64,000 nt of DNA from Alkalicoccus saliphilus (GCF_003044065.1 NZ_PZJJ01000011.1:37145-101144), one strand, 5' to 3'; shown: positions 49,499-58,814, counted from the stretch's first letter. The notes: generated from the sequence alone by a model not told the origin. Numbers and translations: made by a program.

Positions 49499-50668
49499 TT
49501 ACTCCAGGTTATTTAGAAATTCTTCGTATTCGTCATCTGTTTCCGGCACATCAATTTCTCCGTCAGTAATCATCTGCTCGTATTCCTCTACTGCTTCCAG
49601 TGCCTCGTCAGATACGTCATCCTGTGTTTCGGCAATACCTACGCCGTCATCTTCCAGACCGAACTCGACAGTTTCTCCACCAGGGAAGTTTCCGTTCATC
49701 GTATCTTCCGCTACGTTATATACAGACTGGTCAACTCGTTTAACCATAGAAGAAAGAATTACGTTTCCTTCAGACCAGTCTCCTTCTGTCAGTGCCTGGT
49801 CCTGGTCTACACCAATTGCCCATACTTCTTCTCCGCTTTCGTTGCGGTCGATAGCTTCTGTAAACAGCCCATTACCAGTTCCTCCGGCCGCATGATAAAT
49901 AATATCAGCGCCATTGGAATACATCGTATCAGCAATATTCTGCCCTGTTGAAGCGTCGTTAAAGTCCTGAGCATACTGGACTGCAATATCTATATCGGAG
50001 TCTACATACTTTACTCCGGCTTTAAATCCGTTTTCAAACTTCTTAATAAGGGGACTTTCTACGCCGCCAAGGAAGCCTACTTCATCATTTTCTGTATGCA
50101 TCGCAGCAATCGCACCTACGAGGAATGATCCTTCGTGTTCGGCAAACGTAATACTGGCAAGATTATCGATTGGATTGCCGTCGCCGTCTGTGACAACTTC
50201 ATCGACGATCGCAAAATTCTGGTCCGGATTCTGATCTGCTACTGTCTGAACATCATCCGCCATCAAAAAGCCGATAGCAAAAGAGATATCTGTACCTTCA
50301 CGTGCCAGCTGCTGAAGGTTTGGAAGATAGTCGGCTGCATCGCCTGACTGGATGTAATCTACTTCCGCCTCCGGGTAGTCCTCTCCGAATTCGGACAGCC
50401 CGGCCCAGGCTGATTCGTTAAATGAACGGTCGTCGACCCCTCCGACATCCGTTACCATTTTCGCAGAAAAGTCCTCGCCGTCACCTCCGGCAGCTTCGCC
50501 GTCGTTATTATTGCCATTATCCTCCTCATTGTTCCCGGCATTATCTGCAGCATTACCGCCGTTTTCTTCCGAAGCGTTATTGCCCTCCGTGTCGTTATCT
50601 CCACACGCTGCAAGCATAACTCCGGCTGCCAGTACAGATGAAAGAAGTACTTTTTGACTCTTTTTCAT
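49499..50668 (-). CDS. nupN: BmpA/Med-family nucleoside-binding lipoprotein NupN-like
   Basis: 389 residues. Lipoprotein signal with lipobox LAAC (MKKSQKVLLSSVLAAGVMLAACGD), then an acidic Asn/Gly/Asp/Glu-rich linker (about 25-68), then a periplasmic-binding BMP fold: TDVGGVDDRSFNESAWAGL, IIYHAAGGTGNGLFTEA and WAIGVDQDQ. It captures nucleosides for NupOPQ. The protein is strikingly acidic, as expected for an extracellular protein of a halophile. Confidence 0.9.
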   Translation of the reverse strand: MKKSQKVLLSSVLAAGVMLAACGDNDTEGNNASEENGGNAADNAGNNEEDNGNNNDGEAAGGDGEDFSAKMVTDVGGVDDRSFNESAWAGLSEFGEDYPEAEVDYIQSGDAADYLPNLQQLAREGTDISFAIGFLMADDVQTVADQNPDQNFAIVDEVVTDGDGNPIDNLASITFAEHEGSFLVGAIAAMHTENDEVGFLGGVESPLIKKFENGFKAGVKYVDSDIDIAVQYAQDFNDASTGQNIADTMYSNGADIIYHAAGGTGNGLFTEAIDRNESGEEVWAIGVDQDQALTEGDWSEGNVILSSMVKRVDQSVYNVAEDTMNGNFPGGETVEFGLEDDGVGIAETQDDVSDEALEAVEEYEQMITDGEIDVPETDDEYEEFLNNLE

Positions 50669-51071
50669 GATATAAATCCCCCTCGTAAGAAGTATAAAAT
50701 ATGTTATTTATCCCTTTTATTAAAGAAGATAAACAACTCTTTACCCATTATGCCACATAAATAATAAAAAAAAATCTTAAAAACGCCTTCATTTAATAAA
50801 AATGCACATGTTCGATGTCAGACCTCTTAAAATAATAAACATAATGCAAATGACAGCGTTTTCTTATGTGAAACTAATATACCATTTCTTTTCTTAATAA
50901 TAAATAGCTATTGGACAATTTTTCATTTTGTTTTGAAAATAATTAAATATTGGAAATTTATAATAAGAAACAACAGTAAAGCGCTTTATATTCTTTAAAT
51001 ATAAAAATATATTTAACTGCACACTGATACGGTATCAGCCTAAATGAATCAACGAACGGAGCAGGTACCTG
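50669..51071. other. AT-rich intergenic region upstream of nupN
   Basis: 400 very AT-rich bases. AAAGCGCTTT at about 50977 has only a partial cre match, and AATTTTTCATTTTG-like stretches at about 50917 give only weak CodY-box matches. No riboswitch or ORF recognised. Confidence 0.4.
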
Positions 51072-52142
51072 TCAGGAACGGTACCGCCAGTAGACCAGCA
51101 TTACAGCCATAATTCCTGCGCTTGCTTTTCCACTCATCATAGCTGCTGTCATTTCCGGTTCCACCGCTGCCGTAAAACCAAGATGTCCACCCACAAGAAA
51201 TGCCCCGCTGACCGAAAAGGCTATATTGATCAGCCTGCTTCTCTCATCAAGGGTATGAAGCTGTTTATACATTGGAATGCTGTGTGCAAGCTGCGTAAAT
51301 AAGCCCACCCACGCATCCGCAGGAAGAGGGCTTTTATCGATAAGCTTTCGGCATGAGGGAATGACGGTTTCCCGCAGGAAATGGACGAACGGAAAGGCCC
51401 CGGCAAGTGCCAGAACGATAAGACCGATAATTTCCATTGATTCAGAAAACGGAGTCAGCCCCTCGACAATTACAGTATCTGTTAATTCCTGAACAGCTAC
51501 AATAGAAATAATAATGGCAATAAACGCCATAATTCCCTTTCCAGCAATTAAAAAAAGCTGCACCATAACAGTCGATGCCCATTTCAACCCTATTAGTATT
51601 ATAATCACGAATAAAACGACCGGAACGAGCTGCTGTAATAAAAACAGCGGCGGCATCCCTGCTGCCAGCCCCGCTATAAAGGCTCCCGCTGGAACAGGAA
51701 TCAAACCATACATTATGCCCTGTGCAAAAATACTGTACTGCTCCTTATGTATAAGACCAAGGGCGACGGGAACTGTAAAAACAAATGTCGGACCGAGCAT
51801 CGTTGCCAGAATAATACCGGAAAACAAAGCCGCTTCCTCACTGGAGGCGAGCTCCAATGCGAGAGGATACCCTCCCATATCTACCGCGAGCAGCATACCT
51901 GGAAATATACCCGGGTCGGCCCCGAGGAAAGTAAAGACCGGCACAAGTACAGGCCGGAGGAATTCTGCCAGCAGTGGTGCTATGGATATCATACCCGTCA
52001 TAACAAACGCCAGGGGGCCCATCGTACGGAAGCCTTCATCAAATGCTTCTCCATACCCTTTTTTATTCCCGGCAATTTTATCTGCGGCCCCAAGAATTAA
52101 AAACGCAAGAAGAAGCCATATTATTAAGTTATTAATCCACAT
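51072..52142 (-). CDS. eutH: EutH-family ethanolamine permease
   Basis: 356 residues, about ten membrane spans. EutH hallmarks: DKIAGNKKGYGEAFDEGFRTMGPLAFVMTGMI, GADPGIFPGMLLAVDMGGYPLA, MLGPTFVFTVPVALG and LGGHLGFTAA-like VGGHLGFTAAVEPEM near the C-terminus. ATG 52142 follows AAAGGAG. No other eut gene, B12 riboswitch or microcompartment gene is nearby, so the gene stands alone and may supply ethanolamine as a nitrogen source (inference). Confidence 0.88.
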   Translation of the reverse strand: MWINNLIIWLLLAFLILGAADKIAGNKKGYGEAFDEGFRTMGPLAFVMTGMISIAPLLAEFLRPVLVPVFTFLGADPGIFPGMLLAVDMGGYPLALELASSEEAALFSGIILATMLGPTFVFTVPVALGLIHKEQYSIFAQGIMYGLIPVPAGAFIAGLAAGMPPLFLLQQLVPVVLFVIIILIGLKWASTVMVQLFLIAGKGIMAFIAIIISIVAVQELTDTVIVEGLTPFSESMEIIGLIVLALAGAFPFVHFLRETVIPSCRKLIDKSPLPADAWVGLFTQLAHSIPMYKQLHTLDERSRLINIAFSVSGAFLVGGHLGFTAAVEPEMTAAMMSGKASAGIMAVMLVYWRYRS

Positions 52143-52327
52143 ACTCTGCTCCTTTGAACAAGTCATTCATAAAATTTTTTCCGTTGCGGACATTAGTATA
52201 ATGTTGGTTTCTATTTAACTATATATGTTGAACTTAATAATTAGGTTTCGCTTCTTTAACCAACCGCTTTCGTTTCCAGATTATGGAATGTATTGAACTT
52301 CCATATACCCAGCCTTTTAAACAAGTA

Positions 52328-53197
52328 TTACTGTTTTCTCATAAAAGTAAGAACTGCCGGGTCTAGATAAGGACCTTCCTGCCATCGTTCCTCGAAATTT
52401 TCTCTCATAAAATATCTACGGAGTGCTTCTTTCATGCTTTCGTTGTACTCTCCCTGCTTTTCATCCAGCAGGTGGTTTTCCATTAAAAATTCTTCTACTT
52501 CATTCTGAACTTCACCGCTCAAATGAAGCAGCTCTTTTTCCTCTGATTTGGAAAAATACAAACGGTGAAGTTCAAACAATCTTTTCAGTTCTTTTACCGG
52601 TTCTTTATGGTCATCTACACGAAGATCATACTTTCGGTCGTTGTAACCTCCGTAGCCGCCTTTGTCCTGAACGACGAAAAGAGAGGCCGATTGTTTACCG
52701 CGGGCATCTCCACCGGCTTCCTGGCCGGCTTCCAGTGCTGAAAGCAGTTTTTCGGCGAGCGTTCCTGATTCCTGTTCAAAAGTATCCACCATAGCATCCA
52801 CGGTGTGGCTGCTTACGAGAATATTTCCCTGGGCAGAGCAGAATGATCCCTGTCTGTCTCCTGCCCACTCGTAACATTCGCTGCCTGTGTAAGCTGCACA
52901 TCTGCCTGAAGCATCCATAATTGCAAACTGCCGGAGTTCTCTGTCTTCATCGTTTTCGATCAATTTAGCTGCAATTTCTTCCGGACTAAACCCTTCTTTT
53001 AATAAGGCAAGCCCCTCCGGACCAAAAGCTGTATTGGCGAAAGACTGTGTTGCTACTGCGCCTGTCCCCGCTTCCGCCCAAGGTACTACTGCTCCTGATC
53101 CGAGAAATTTTGACTGCACTGCAATACCGAGCTCCCCGGAATCCGGGTCACAACCAACAATGGAAAAAGTAGCAACTTTTGCTTGTAATTTTTTCAT
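52328..53197 (-). CDS. DUF1028 family protein (Ntn-hydrolase-like)
   Basis: 289 residues. The N-terminal block ATFSIVGCDPDSGELGIAVQSKFLGSGAVVPWAEAGTGAVATQSFANTAFGP-type sequence (given here in pieces: TFSIVGCDP, GIAVQSKFLGSG, VATQSFAN) and ARGKQSASLFVVQDKGGYGGYNDR define DUF1028. The C-terminal 70 residues are a helical extension. Enzymatic role unknown; the Ntn-hydrolase relation is from family knowledge. Divergent from the reductase at 53319. Confidence 0.8.
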   Translation of the reverse strand: MKKLQAKVATFSIVGCDPDSGELGIAVQSKFLGSGAVVPWAEAGTGAVATQSFANTAFGPEGLALLKEGFSPEEIAAKLIENDEDRELRQFAIMDASGRCAAYTGSECYEWAGDRQGSFCSAQGNILVSSHTVDAMVDTFEQESGTLAEKLLSALEAGQEAGGDARGKQSASLFVVQDKGGYGGYNDRKYDLRVDDHKEPVKELKRLFELHRLYFSKSEEKELLHLSGEVQNEVEEFLMENHLLDEKQGEYNESMKEALRRYFMRENFEERWQEGPYLDPAVLTFMRKQ

Positions 53198-53318
53198 TAT
53201 TTTTCCTCCTGTTTTTATCTATCTTAATCTTCCGAATCCTCTGTGGTCAAATAGAAAAGGTTTATGTGCTGCTCGACTTGGGAATTTTAAGTTTAGAACC
53301 AAAGGAGGTTTTCACATT

Positions 53319-53969
53319 ATGAAAGTACTCGTAATAGGTGCAAACGGTCAGATAGGCCGCCACCTTGTAAAAATGCTCTCACTCAGCACGGAACATGAAG
53401 TTCGGGCAATGATAAGAAAAGAAAGTCAAAAAGCATCTTTGGAAGAACTGGGTGCTGAAGATATTGTCCTGGGCGACCTGGAAAAAGATTTTTCCCACGC
53501 TCTGAAAGACGTTGAGGCTGTAATATTCGCAGCAGGTTCAGGGGGGCACACCGGAAAGGAACAGACGGAGATTATCGACCGTAATGGTGCGATTCAGACT
53601 GTAAAAGAAGCTGAAAAGGCCGGCGTGAGCCGTTTCATTATGATAAGCAGCATTATGGCTGATCAGGCTGAAGAAGCTCCGGAAAGTGCAAGGCACTATT
53701 TCCGGGCAAAAGGTGCCGCAGATGAATCTCTGCAGAACAGCTCGCTTAATTATACTATTCTTCGTCCCGGGCCTTTATCAAATAACCCTGCGGAAGGAAA
53801 AATAACAGCAGCTGCGCGGCTCGAAAGCTATGAAGGAGAAATCCCCCGCGAAGATGTAGCTGCCGTGGCCGTTAATGCACTCGTGCTGGAGAACACGTAC
53901 TATCAAACATTCGAAATTATCGGTGGCAGTACTCCGCTCGGTGAAGCACTGAAAAAGGTTCAGGGTTAA
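53319..53969 (+). CDS. NAD(P)-binding atypical short-chain reductase (YhfK-like)
   Basis: 216 residues. A Rossmann start KVLVIGANGQIGRHLVKML, then VIFAAGSGGH, FIMISSIMA and LNYTILRPGPLSN, the NAD(P)H-binding_10 pattern seen in YhfK/flavin-reductase-like proteins. The catalytic YxxxK is not obvious (HYFRAKGAADESL), as often in this atypical SDR group. ATG 53319 is preceded by AAAGGAGG. Substrate unknown. Confidence 0.82.
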   Translation: MKVLVIGANGQIGRHLVKMLSLSTEHEVRAMIRKESQKASLEELGAEDIVLGDLEKDFSHALKDVEAVIFAAGSGGHTGKEQTEIIDRNGAIQTVKEAEKAGVSRFIMISSIMADQAEEAPESARHYFRAKGAADESLQNSSLNYTILRPGPLSNNPAEGKITAAARLESYEGEIPREDVAAVAVNALVLENTYYQTFEIIGGSTPLGEALKKVQG

Positions 53970-54342
53970 ATCCTTTAAGCAGAAAAAGCTGCTCTCTGCC
54001 TTTTAACTCATTTCCCGTATCGTTTTTATTTTTAAAAAAAGGAGGTGCCCTGCCACCTCCTTATTTAAAAATGTTGATTAAGTTTTGTTTTCAGAAAAAT
54101 TATCAGGTCGTACATAGAGGTCTCTCCCGCACCGGATGCGTCCCGCGGAGGCACCAGCAAAGAACCGTTTATACATATATAAGTACTTTTAACAGCCTGA
54201 AAACCGAAGCATAAACCGGATCGTAAGAAAAGTTTCCTTCTGTAACCACCAGCGAACACAGCTTAATATTAAGAATTGCGCAGGTTGAACTTTAACTATA
54301 TACTATATATTACACATATCCAATTGAGTTGGGAGGATTAAT
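53970..54342. other. Intergenic region with one hairpin
   Basis: A stem GGAGGTG / CACCTCC with T-rich flank at 54039-54066 probably terminates the reductase transcript. The remaining 275 bases contain no ORF I can support. Confidence 0.45.
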
Positions 54343-54570
54343 ATGACTGCACTTAAGGACCTTACCCAGGAACAGAAAACTGAGTATATCATTGCCCTTT
54401 CCCTCCTGGCAGTTTCTGTCGCTGTCGGCGTTGTTGTCGGTATGAACGAAGAATGGTTTGCCCGCCGCAATTTTACTGCCGGCTACATGGCAGGCTCTCT
54501 ACTATCGGTGTTACTGTTGTTTGCTGTTTACCGCAGTATAAGCTTCCTGCTTAACTTGTTCCGAAAATAA
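54343..54570 (+). CDS. Small two-pass membrane protein, 75 aa
   Basis: Two hydrophobic segments (YIIALSLLAVSVAVGVVVGM, about 15-34; MAGSLLSVLLLFAVYRSISFLL, about 48-70) separated by a charged loop (NEEWFARRNFT). GGGAGG precedes the ATG and a strong terminator follows, so it is a monocistronic gene. No family recognised. Confidence 0.7.
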   Translation: MTALKDLTQEQKTEYIIALSLLAVSVAVGVVVGMNEEWFARRNFTAGYMAGSLLSVLLLFAVYRSISFLLNLFRK

Positions 54571-54578
54571 ATAAAAGG

Positions 54579-54622
54579 AAGCTCTCCGCTCTTACATAAA
54601 AAGAATGCGGAGAGCTTTTATT
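54579..54622. terminator. Terminator between the small membrane protein gene and the amidase gene
   Basis: 11-bp stem AAGCTCTCCGC / GCGGAGAGCTT (54579-54589, 54607-54617) followed by TTATTTT; it serves the plus-strand gene and may also act on the convergent gene. Confidence 0.82.
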
Positions 54623-54651
54623 TTCTTCTAAGGAGAAGGCGGCTGGTTGTT

Positions 54652-55338
54652 TTATCCTTTACCGGTATCTTTCAACAGAGTTCTCCACGTTTCGGGACCG
54701 GTAATGCCATCAACCATAAGGCCGCGTTTCCTCTGATAATTCATTACGGCCTGCCTGGTTTCTTTCCCATAAACACCGTCAGCACCGAACCTTTTCAGCT
54801 GCATTCCCGTTGATTCCAGCTTCTTTTGCAGTTTTCGTACAGCCGGTCCTTTCATCCCAGCTTTCAGGAGTGGTTCTGTTTCCAAAAATCGAAGCTTTTC
54901 TCTAAACCATTCTGAATCCATCCCCGGACATTCCGTCCGCTGTCCGCTCCATTCACGATGACCCTTTATCCGGGACACTGGAATGTGGTACTTCTTTTTC
55001 AAATGAGTAGTAAGCTCCACCAGGCTCTTCAGCTGACTTCTGGAAAAACTGCCGTTACCAGTAAGACAAATCCCTATATTTCCTGAGTTGAATCCAGCTG
55101 TATGATAAGTAATAACATTTTCGTCCCAGCATTTTTCAATTGTCCCATTTTTGCCGATTACGTAGTGATAGCCGATTCCGGGCCACCCGAGTGTATGAAC
55201 GTGGTAGTCTGCAAACCTTTCTGCTGACCCGGCAGCAGTCGCACTGTGATGAATCGTTATTTTTTCCGGGGTCCCACCTCTCCGGTACTGTTTCCCACTG
55301 TGCACTGGTAATTTCCTTCGTCTGTCTATAACTTTCAT
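54652..55338 (-). CDS. N-acetylmuramoyl-L-alanine amidase with peptidoglycan-binding domain
   Basis: 228 residues. Residues about 25-155 form an amidase_2 (T7 lysozyme/PGRP) fold with zinc ligands in ITIHHSATA, VITYHTAGFN and RTECPG, and the catalytic GHREW. Residues about 165-225 are a PG_binding_1 repeat (AVRKLQKKLESTGM, DGVYGKETRQAVMNYQ). It cuts the MurNAc-Ala bond. No signal peptide is seen from ATG 55338 (AAAAGGAGGG upstream), so it resembles phage-type or mother-cell amidases. Confidence 0.87.
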   Translation of the reverse strand: MKVIDRRRKLPVHSGKQYRRGGTPEKITIHHSATAAGSAERFADYHVHTLGWPGIGYHYVIGKNGTIEKCWDENVITYHTAGFNSGNIGICLTGNGSFSRSQLKSLVELTTHLKKKYHIPVSRIKGHREWSGQRTECPGMDSEWFREKLRFLETEPLLKAGMKGPAVRKLQKKLESTGMQLKRFGADGVYGKETRQAVMNYQRKRGLMVDGITGPETWRTLLKDTGKG

Positions 55339-55501
55339 ACTATTTCCCTCCTTTTGTATTTTAAGTACACGTAAAACCTGATTAAGGAGGTATAATCCTT
55401 TGTTGCACAGATGAAACTTTATATTTTCCGGAATGTCCCACAACTTTATTTTTACTTGCAGTTCTTCCGCTGAAAAGAATAAAGAAACAGCACAAATTGC
55501 C

Positions 55502-55600
55502 TTGCATCCACTATCGGAATTATAGTAAAATCAATAGTTGGTTGTTCAGCGGGATTCCTATTTAAATAGAACAAGGTGTTTTATTAAAGCAATAGGGTAT
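55502..55600 (+). promoter_or_regulatory. Candidate SigA and SigB promoters of the BCCT gene
   Basis: TTGCAT (55502-55507), 18-bp spacer, TAAAAT (55526-55531) could be a SigA promoter. Downstream, GTTTTA (55578-55583) and GGGTAT (55595-55600) resemble SigB elements (GTTTAA..GGGTAT), though the 11-base spacing is short. B. subtilis opuD is known to have SigA and SigB promoters. Confidence 0.35.
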
Positions 55601-55633
55601 AAAAAAATATGACAAATTGAAGAGGTGAACGCA

Positions 55634-57142
55634 TTGAAAAAACTTACGCTTGTTTTTTGGGTTGCTTTAGGCATATTACTTTTCTTTGTAGTAGTAGGTG
55701 TCTTTACTCCTCAAACATTTGAAAACGTCACCGCTGAACTTCGCGGGATGATCTCTACTTCACTCGGCTGGTATTATCTCCTGGTTGTCACCGGGTTCGT
55801 TGGGATCTGTGCATTTATAGTTGTTAGCCCTTACGGTAAAATAAAGCTCGGCAAACCTGACAGCAAACCGGATTATAATTATCTCACCTGGTTTGCTATG
55901 CTGTTCAGCGCCGGTATGGGTATCGGTCTCGTATTCTGGGGAGCTGCTGAACCTATCTCCCACTATATGGTCGATGCGCCAATTGCCGATTCCGGTTCCA
56001 GCGACGCAATTCTTGAAGCGATGCGCTACTCCTTTTTCCACTGGGGAATACATGCATGGGGAATTTACGCTGTCGTTGCTATGTCCCTCGCTTATTTTAA
56101 ATTCCGCCATGATGCTCCGGGACTTATAAGCGGGACACTGACCCCTGTCCTCGGTAAATACGCTAAAGGCCCTGCCGGCCACACAGTGGACATTATTGCC
56201 GTTATTGCTACAGTAGTTGGTGTATCAAGTACTCTCGGATTTGGAGCTGTGCAGATTAACGGAGGAATTGATTTTCTTTTCGGCGTTGGGAATAACTTCA
56301 CAATTCAATTCATTATTATTGCTATCGTAACTGTTCTGTTTATGATTTCTGCCTATACAGGACTGAACCGTGGAATTAAAATTCTTTCCAATGTCAATCT
56401 GGTACTTGCTGCCACACTTTTTGCTTTTCTATTTATTTTCGGTCCGACGCTTTTCAACCTGAACTTGTTTACCGAAACGTTCGGCATGTATGTACAGCAG
56501 CTGCCGAGCATGAGTTTCCGTATCGCTCCGTTTGATGAAGATGAGCGGGCATGGATTGATGGATGGACGATTTTCTACTGGGCATGGTGGATCTCCTGGT
56601 CCCCATTTGTAGGTTCCTTTATTGCCCGTGTATCCAAAGGGCGTACACTGCGTGAATTTGTCCTTGGTGTACTGCTGGTACCTTCAATTGTCGGTTTCTT
56701 TTGGTTTGCAGTATTCGGCGGTTCAGGTATCTTCCTTGAACAGAATGGAACAGCTGCTATTTCCGAACTGGCTGCAGAAGCCGCACTCTTCGGGGTGCTC
56801 GACAACTTCCCTATGGGTACAGTGATGTCGTTTATTGCGATAACGTTAATTGTTACTTTCTTTATTACATCTGCTGACTCCGGAACATTTATTCTTGGAA
56901 TGCAGACAACAAATGGATCACTGACTCCTCCTAAAACAGTGAAGCTTATCTGGGGGCTTATGCTTTCCACTACTGCTTCTATTCTTCTGTACACTGGAGG
57001 GCTTCAAGGGCTGGAAAATGCGATGATTATCGCCGCTCTTCCTTTCTCAGTTATTATGATTTTAATGACCTATTCGCTTATTAAATCTCTGCAGATAGAG
57101 AAGACTGCTCTAAGAGCCCAAGATTCAAAGAAAAGATCCTAA
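55634..57142 (+). CDS. BCCT-family glycine betaine/choline transporter (OpuD-like)
   Basis: 502 residues, twelve membrane spans. The glycine-rich TM segment GMGIGLVFWGAAEP and the tryptophan-rich TM8 block WTIFYWAWWISWSPFVG, followed by FIARVSKGRTLREF, are BCCT hallmarks and form the betaine-binding aromatic box and Na+ sites. Na+-coupled uptake of osmolytes is expected. TTG 55634 is preferred, about seven bases after GAAGAGGTG; GTG 55625 lies within that site. Betaine versus choline cannot be decided. Confidence 0.88.
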   Translation: MKKLTLVFWVALGILLFFVVVGVFTPQTFENVTAELRGMISTSLGWYYLLVVTGFVGICAFIVVSPYGKIKLGKPDSKPDYNYLTWFAMLFSAGMGIGLVFWGAAEPISHYMVDAPIADSGSSDAILEAMRYSFFHWGIHAWGIYAVVAMSLAYFKFRHDAPGLISGTLTPVLGKYAKGPAGHTVDIIAVIATVVGVSSTLGFGAVQINGGIDFLFGVGNNFTIQFIIIAIVTVLFMISAYTGLNRGIKILSNVNLVLAATLFAFLFIFGPTLFNLNLFTETFGMYVQQLPSMSFRIAPFDEDERAWIDGWTIFYWAWWISWSPFVGSFIARVSKGRTLREFVLGVLLVPSIVGFFWFAVFGGSGIFLEQNGTAAISELAAEAALFGVLDNFPMGTVMSFIAITLIVTFFITSADSGTFILGMQTTNGSLTPPKTVKLIWGLMLSTTASILLYTGGLQGLENAMIIAALPFSVIMILMTYSLIKSLQIEKTALRAQDSKKRS

Positions 57143-57147
57143 ACATT

Positions 57148-57188
57148 AAGAAGGTGTTCCAGAGACCGTCTGGAACACCTTCTTTTTT
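57148..57188 (+). terminator. BCCT gene terminator
   Basis: 16-bp perfect stem (57148-57163, 57169-57184; AAGAAGGTGTTCCAGA and its complement) with T6. Confidence 0.9.
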
Positions 57189-57432
57189 GTTTATCTGCTC
57201 TATTAACATTTCAGGCTGTATAAGGCTTCTGCTCTTTACTTCTGCCGTGAAACCTCTCTGTTGTATTCCAGCAGCCTGCTGTAATCACCTCTGAATCTTT
57301 TCAAGTTTATTTTCCAGTGTACTCCAACCGGTTTATTTCTTCCTGATAAGATATGCGGGATTAGAAAATGTATGCAGAAATAAGAAAGCAAATCTGAAAC
57401 CGTCTATAATTCTTGGCTTCTGTATAAAGATA

Positions 57433-58011
57433 TTAGTAGAAAAACCTTATGCTTTGGGGAGGCCAGAATGCCATATTAGCTTTTCCTACGATTTCTTCTT
57501 CCGGAACAAATCCGATCTGCCGGCTGTCTATACTGTTTTTACGGTTATCCCCCATGACAAAAAAGTGGTCCTCCGGAACGACGAGCTCATCAGTTAAATC
57601 CTGCAGAGTGAAATCATCTGTAAAAATTTCAGGCCCGTTTTCATTTCTAGTTTCTTCCAAAAAATCCTCCTCCACTTCTTCTCCGTTTACATATAGTGCA
57701 TCATTTTCGTAATAAATATCATCTCCAGGAAGACCTATAATTCGTTTAATGTAGTCAGATTCTTCATCAGCATGAAAAATTATCAGATCAAACCTTTCAG
57801 GTTCCCTCCACTCGTAATCTATTTTATTAACAATGATTCTTTCGCCGTCCTTTATCGTGGGCATCATTGACTGCCCGTAGACAATATAGTTGGCAAACAC
57901 AAATTCCCGGACGATTAACGCAACAACAGCTGTAACAGCCGCTATTTTCATTAAAAACCATCCAATACTGCGCTGCTTTAATTTTTTATTAAACCCGTCC
58001 GGCTCTTTCAT
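57433..58011 (-). CDS. sipS: Type I signal peptidase
   Basis: 192 residues, Gram-positive SPase I. One N-terminal transmembrane helix (about 17-42), nucleophile Ser in YGQSMMPT, general-base Lys in DYIKRIIGLPGD, and box E GDNRKNSIDSR. It cleaves signal peptides on the outer membrane face. GGAGG precedes ATG 58011. The sip paralogue cannot be specified. The extracellular part is notably acidic. Confidence 0.93.
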   Translation of the reverse strand: MKEPDGFNKKLKQRSIGWFLMKIAAVTAVVALIVREFVFANYIVYGQSMMPTIKDGERIIVNKIDYEWREPERFDLIIFHADEESDYIKRIIGLPGDDIYYENDALYVNGEEVEEDFLEETRNENGPEIFTDDFTLQDLTDELVVPEDHFFVMGDNRKNSIDSRQIGFVPEEEIVGKANMAFWPPQSIRFFY

Positions 58012-58220
58012 CTTCTTTCCTCCCTCACTTTATTATCCAAGGAATACTATTTACTGTATTTAATTGCCCGGTCATCCAATTAATAAACCAGCAGGACGAT
58101 TAAATACTTCTGCAAATGGACACTTTTTAATTCCCTTTTAACAAAAGCCCTGGTAAAGCGACGTGGGCTCCGGTTTCCCTTTAACCTGCCGCAGCCGGCT
58201 TGAAAAAACGATCTGCCTCC

Positions 58221-58770
58221 GTTTTTATTTAAAGCTATGTTCGCTGACGGCTGGAGAAATACTTCGCTTCCAACCGGCCTGCCGTGGGGAAGATTTTTGG
58301 GCAGGATTTGCCCTATCCTCCAATCTCCTTCTTCCACGGGCCGGTTTCCGCTTCGTTCTTTCATAGGAAAAGAAAAGTTCTGCTTTTCATAAACGCTGCT
58401 CTTTATTCCATAATACCGATGCCTGGGCTGAGACACTTATGCAAAATTGGTCCATCATGATGGATGAAAACAGCCTTCTCTATCGTTCGTTTTACATCTT
58501 ATGCTTTTTCCTTCAAAAGATGACAGAACGTGCTCGTTTTACCGGAAACTGAAGTGGACATGGAGGGACTCCTGAGCTATTAAGACCGGCCCCCCTCCGT
58601 CCAATCAGCTGAGGCCGGACCACTCGGCAAGCCTTTCCATGGAAACGAAAGCGGACGTCCATTTTTTTATTTTCAAGGCAGCCCTATTACAAGAAAAAGG
58701 AGGAACTCTAATAAACAGAAATACTTTTTTTCTTCGAGTCATAAAGAGCGAACATAGCAAAATCAAAAAA
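58221..58770 (+). repeat. Terminator-associated dispersed repeat (copy B), with inverted ends
   Basis: Bounded by a perfect 12-bp inverted repeat: GCTATGTTCGCT (58234-58245) and AGCGAACATAGC (58747-58758). Each end has an outer T-rich tract (GTTTTTATTT on the left; AAAATCAAAAAAA on the right). The interior matches copy A from 58311 on and the left end matches copy C. No coding frame is shared between copies. The right A-run is the U-tract of the terminator behind the monooxygenase gene. Confidence 0.7.
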
Positions 58771-58809
58771 AGCTGCCCCGCTGAATAAGTAAATTCAGGG
58801 GGCAGCTTT
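58763..58809 (-). terminator. Terminator of the monooxygenase gene
   Basis: 11-bp stem AAAGCTGCCCC / GGGGCAGCTTT (58769-58779, 58799-58809) followed on the minus strand by a T tract that belongs to repeat copy B. Confidence 0.85.
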
Positions 58810-58814
58810 CATTT

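Noticed and set aside
50969..50990. AAAGCGCTTT motif upstream of nupN as a cre site
   Set aside because: Only about 10 of 14 consensus positions match.
54065..54259. 64-codon minus-strand frame between the reductase and the small membrane protein gene
   Set aside because: No ribosome-binding site, no domain pattern, and it overlaps a terminator region.
57190..57432. About 55-codon minus-strand frame ending RLLEYNREVSRQK downstream of the signal peptidase gene
   Set aside because: It looks protein-like near its end but has no start codon with a ribosome site and no recognised family; possibly a remnant.
58080..58436. 118-codon minus-strand frame inside and beside repeat copy B
   Set aside because: Not preserved in copy A, no ribosome site, low-complexity translation.
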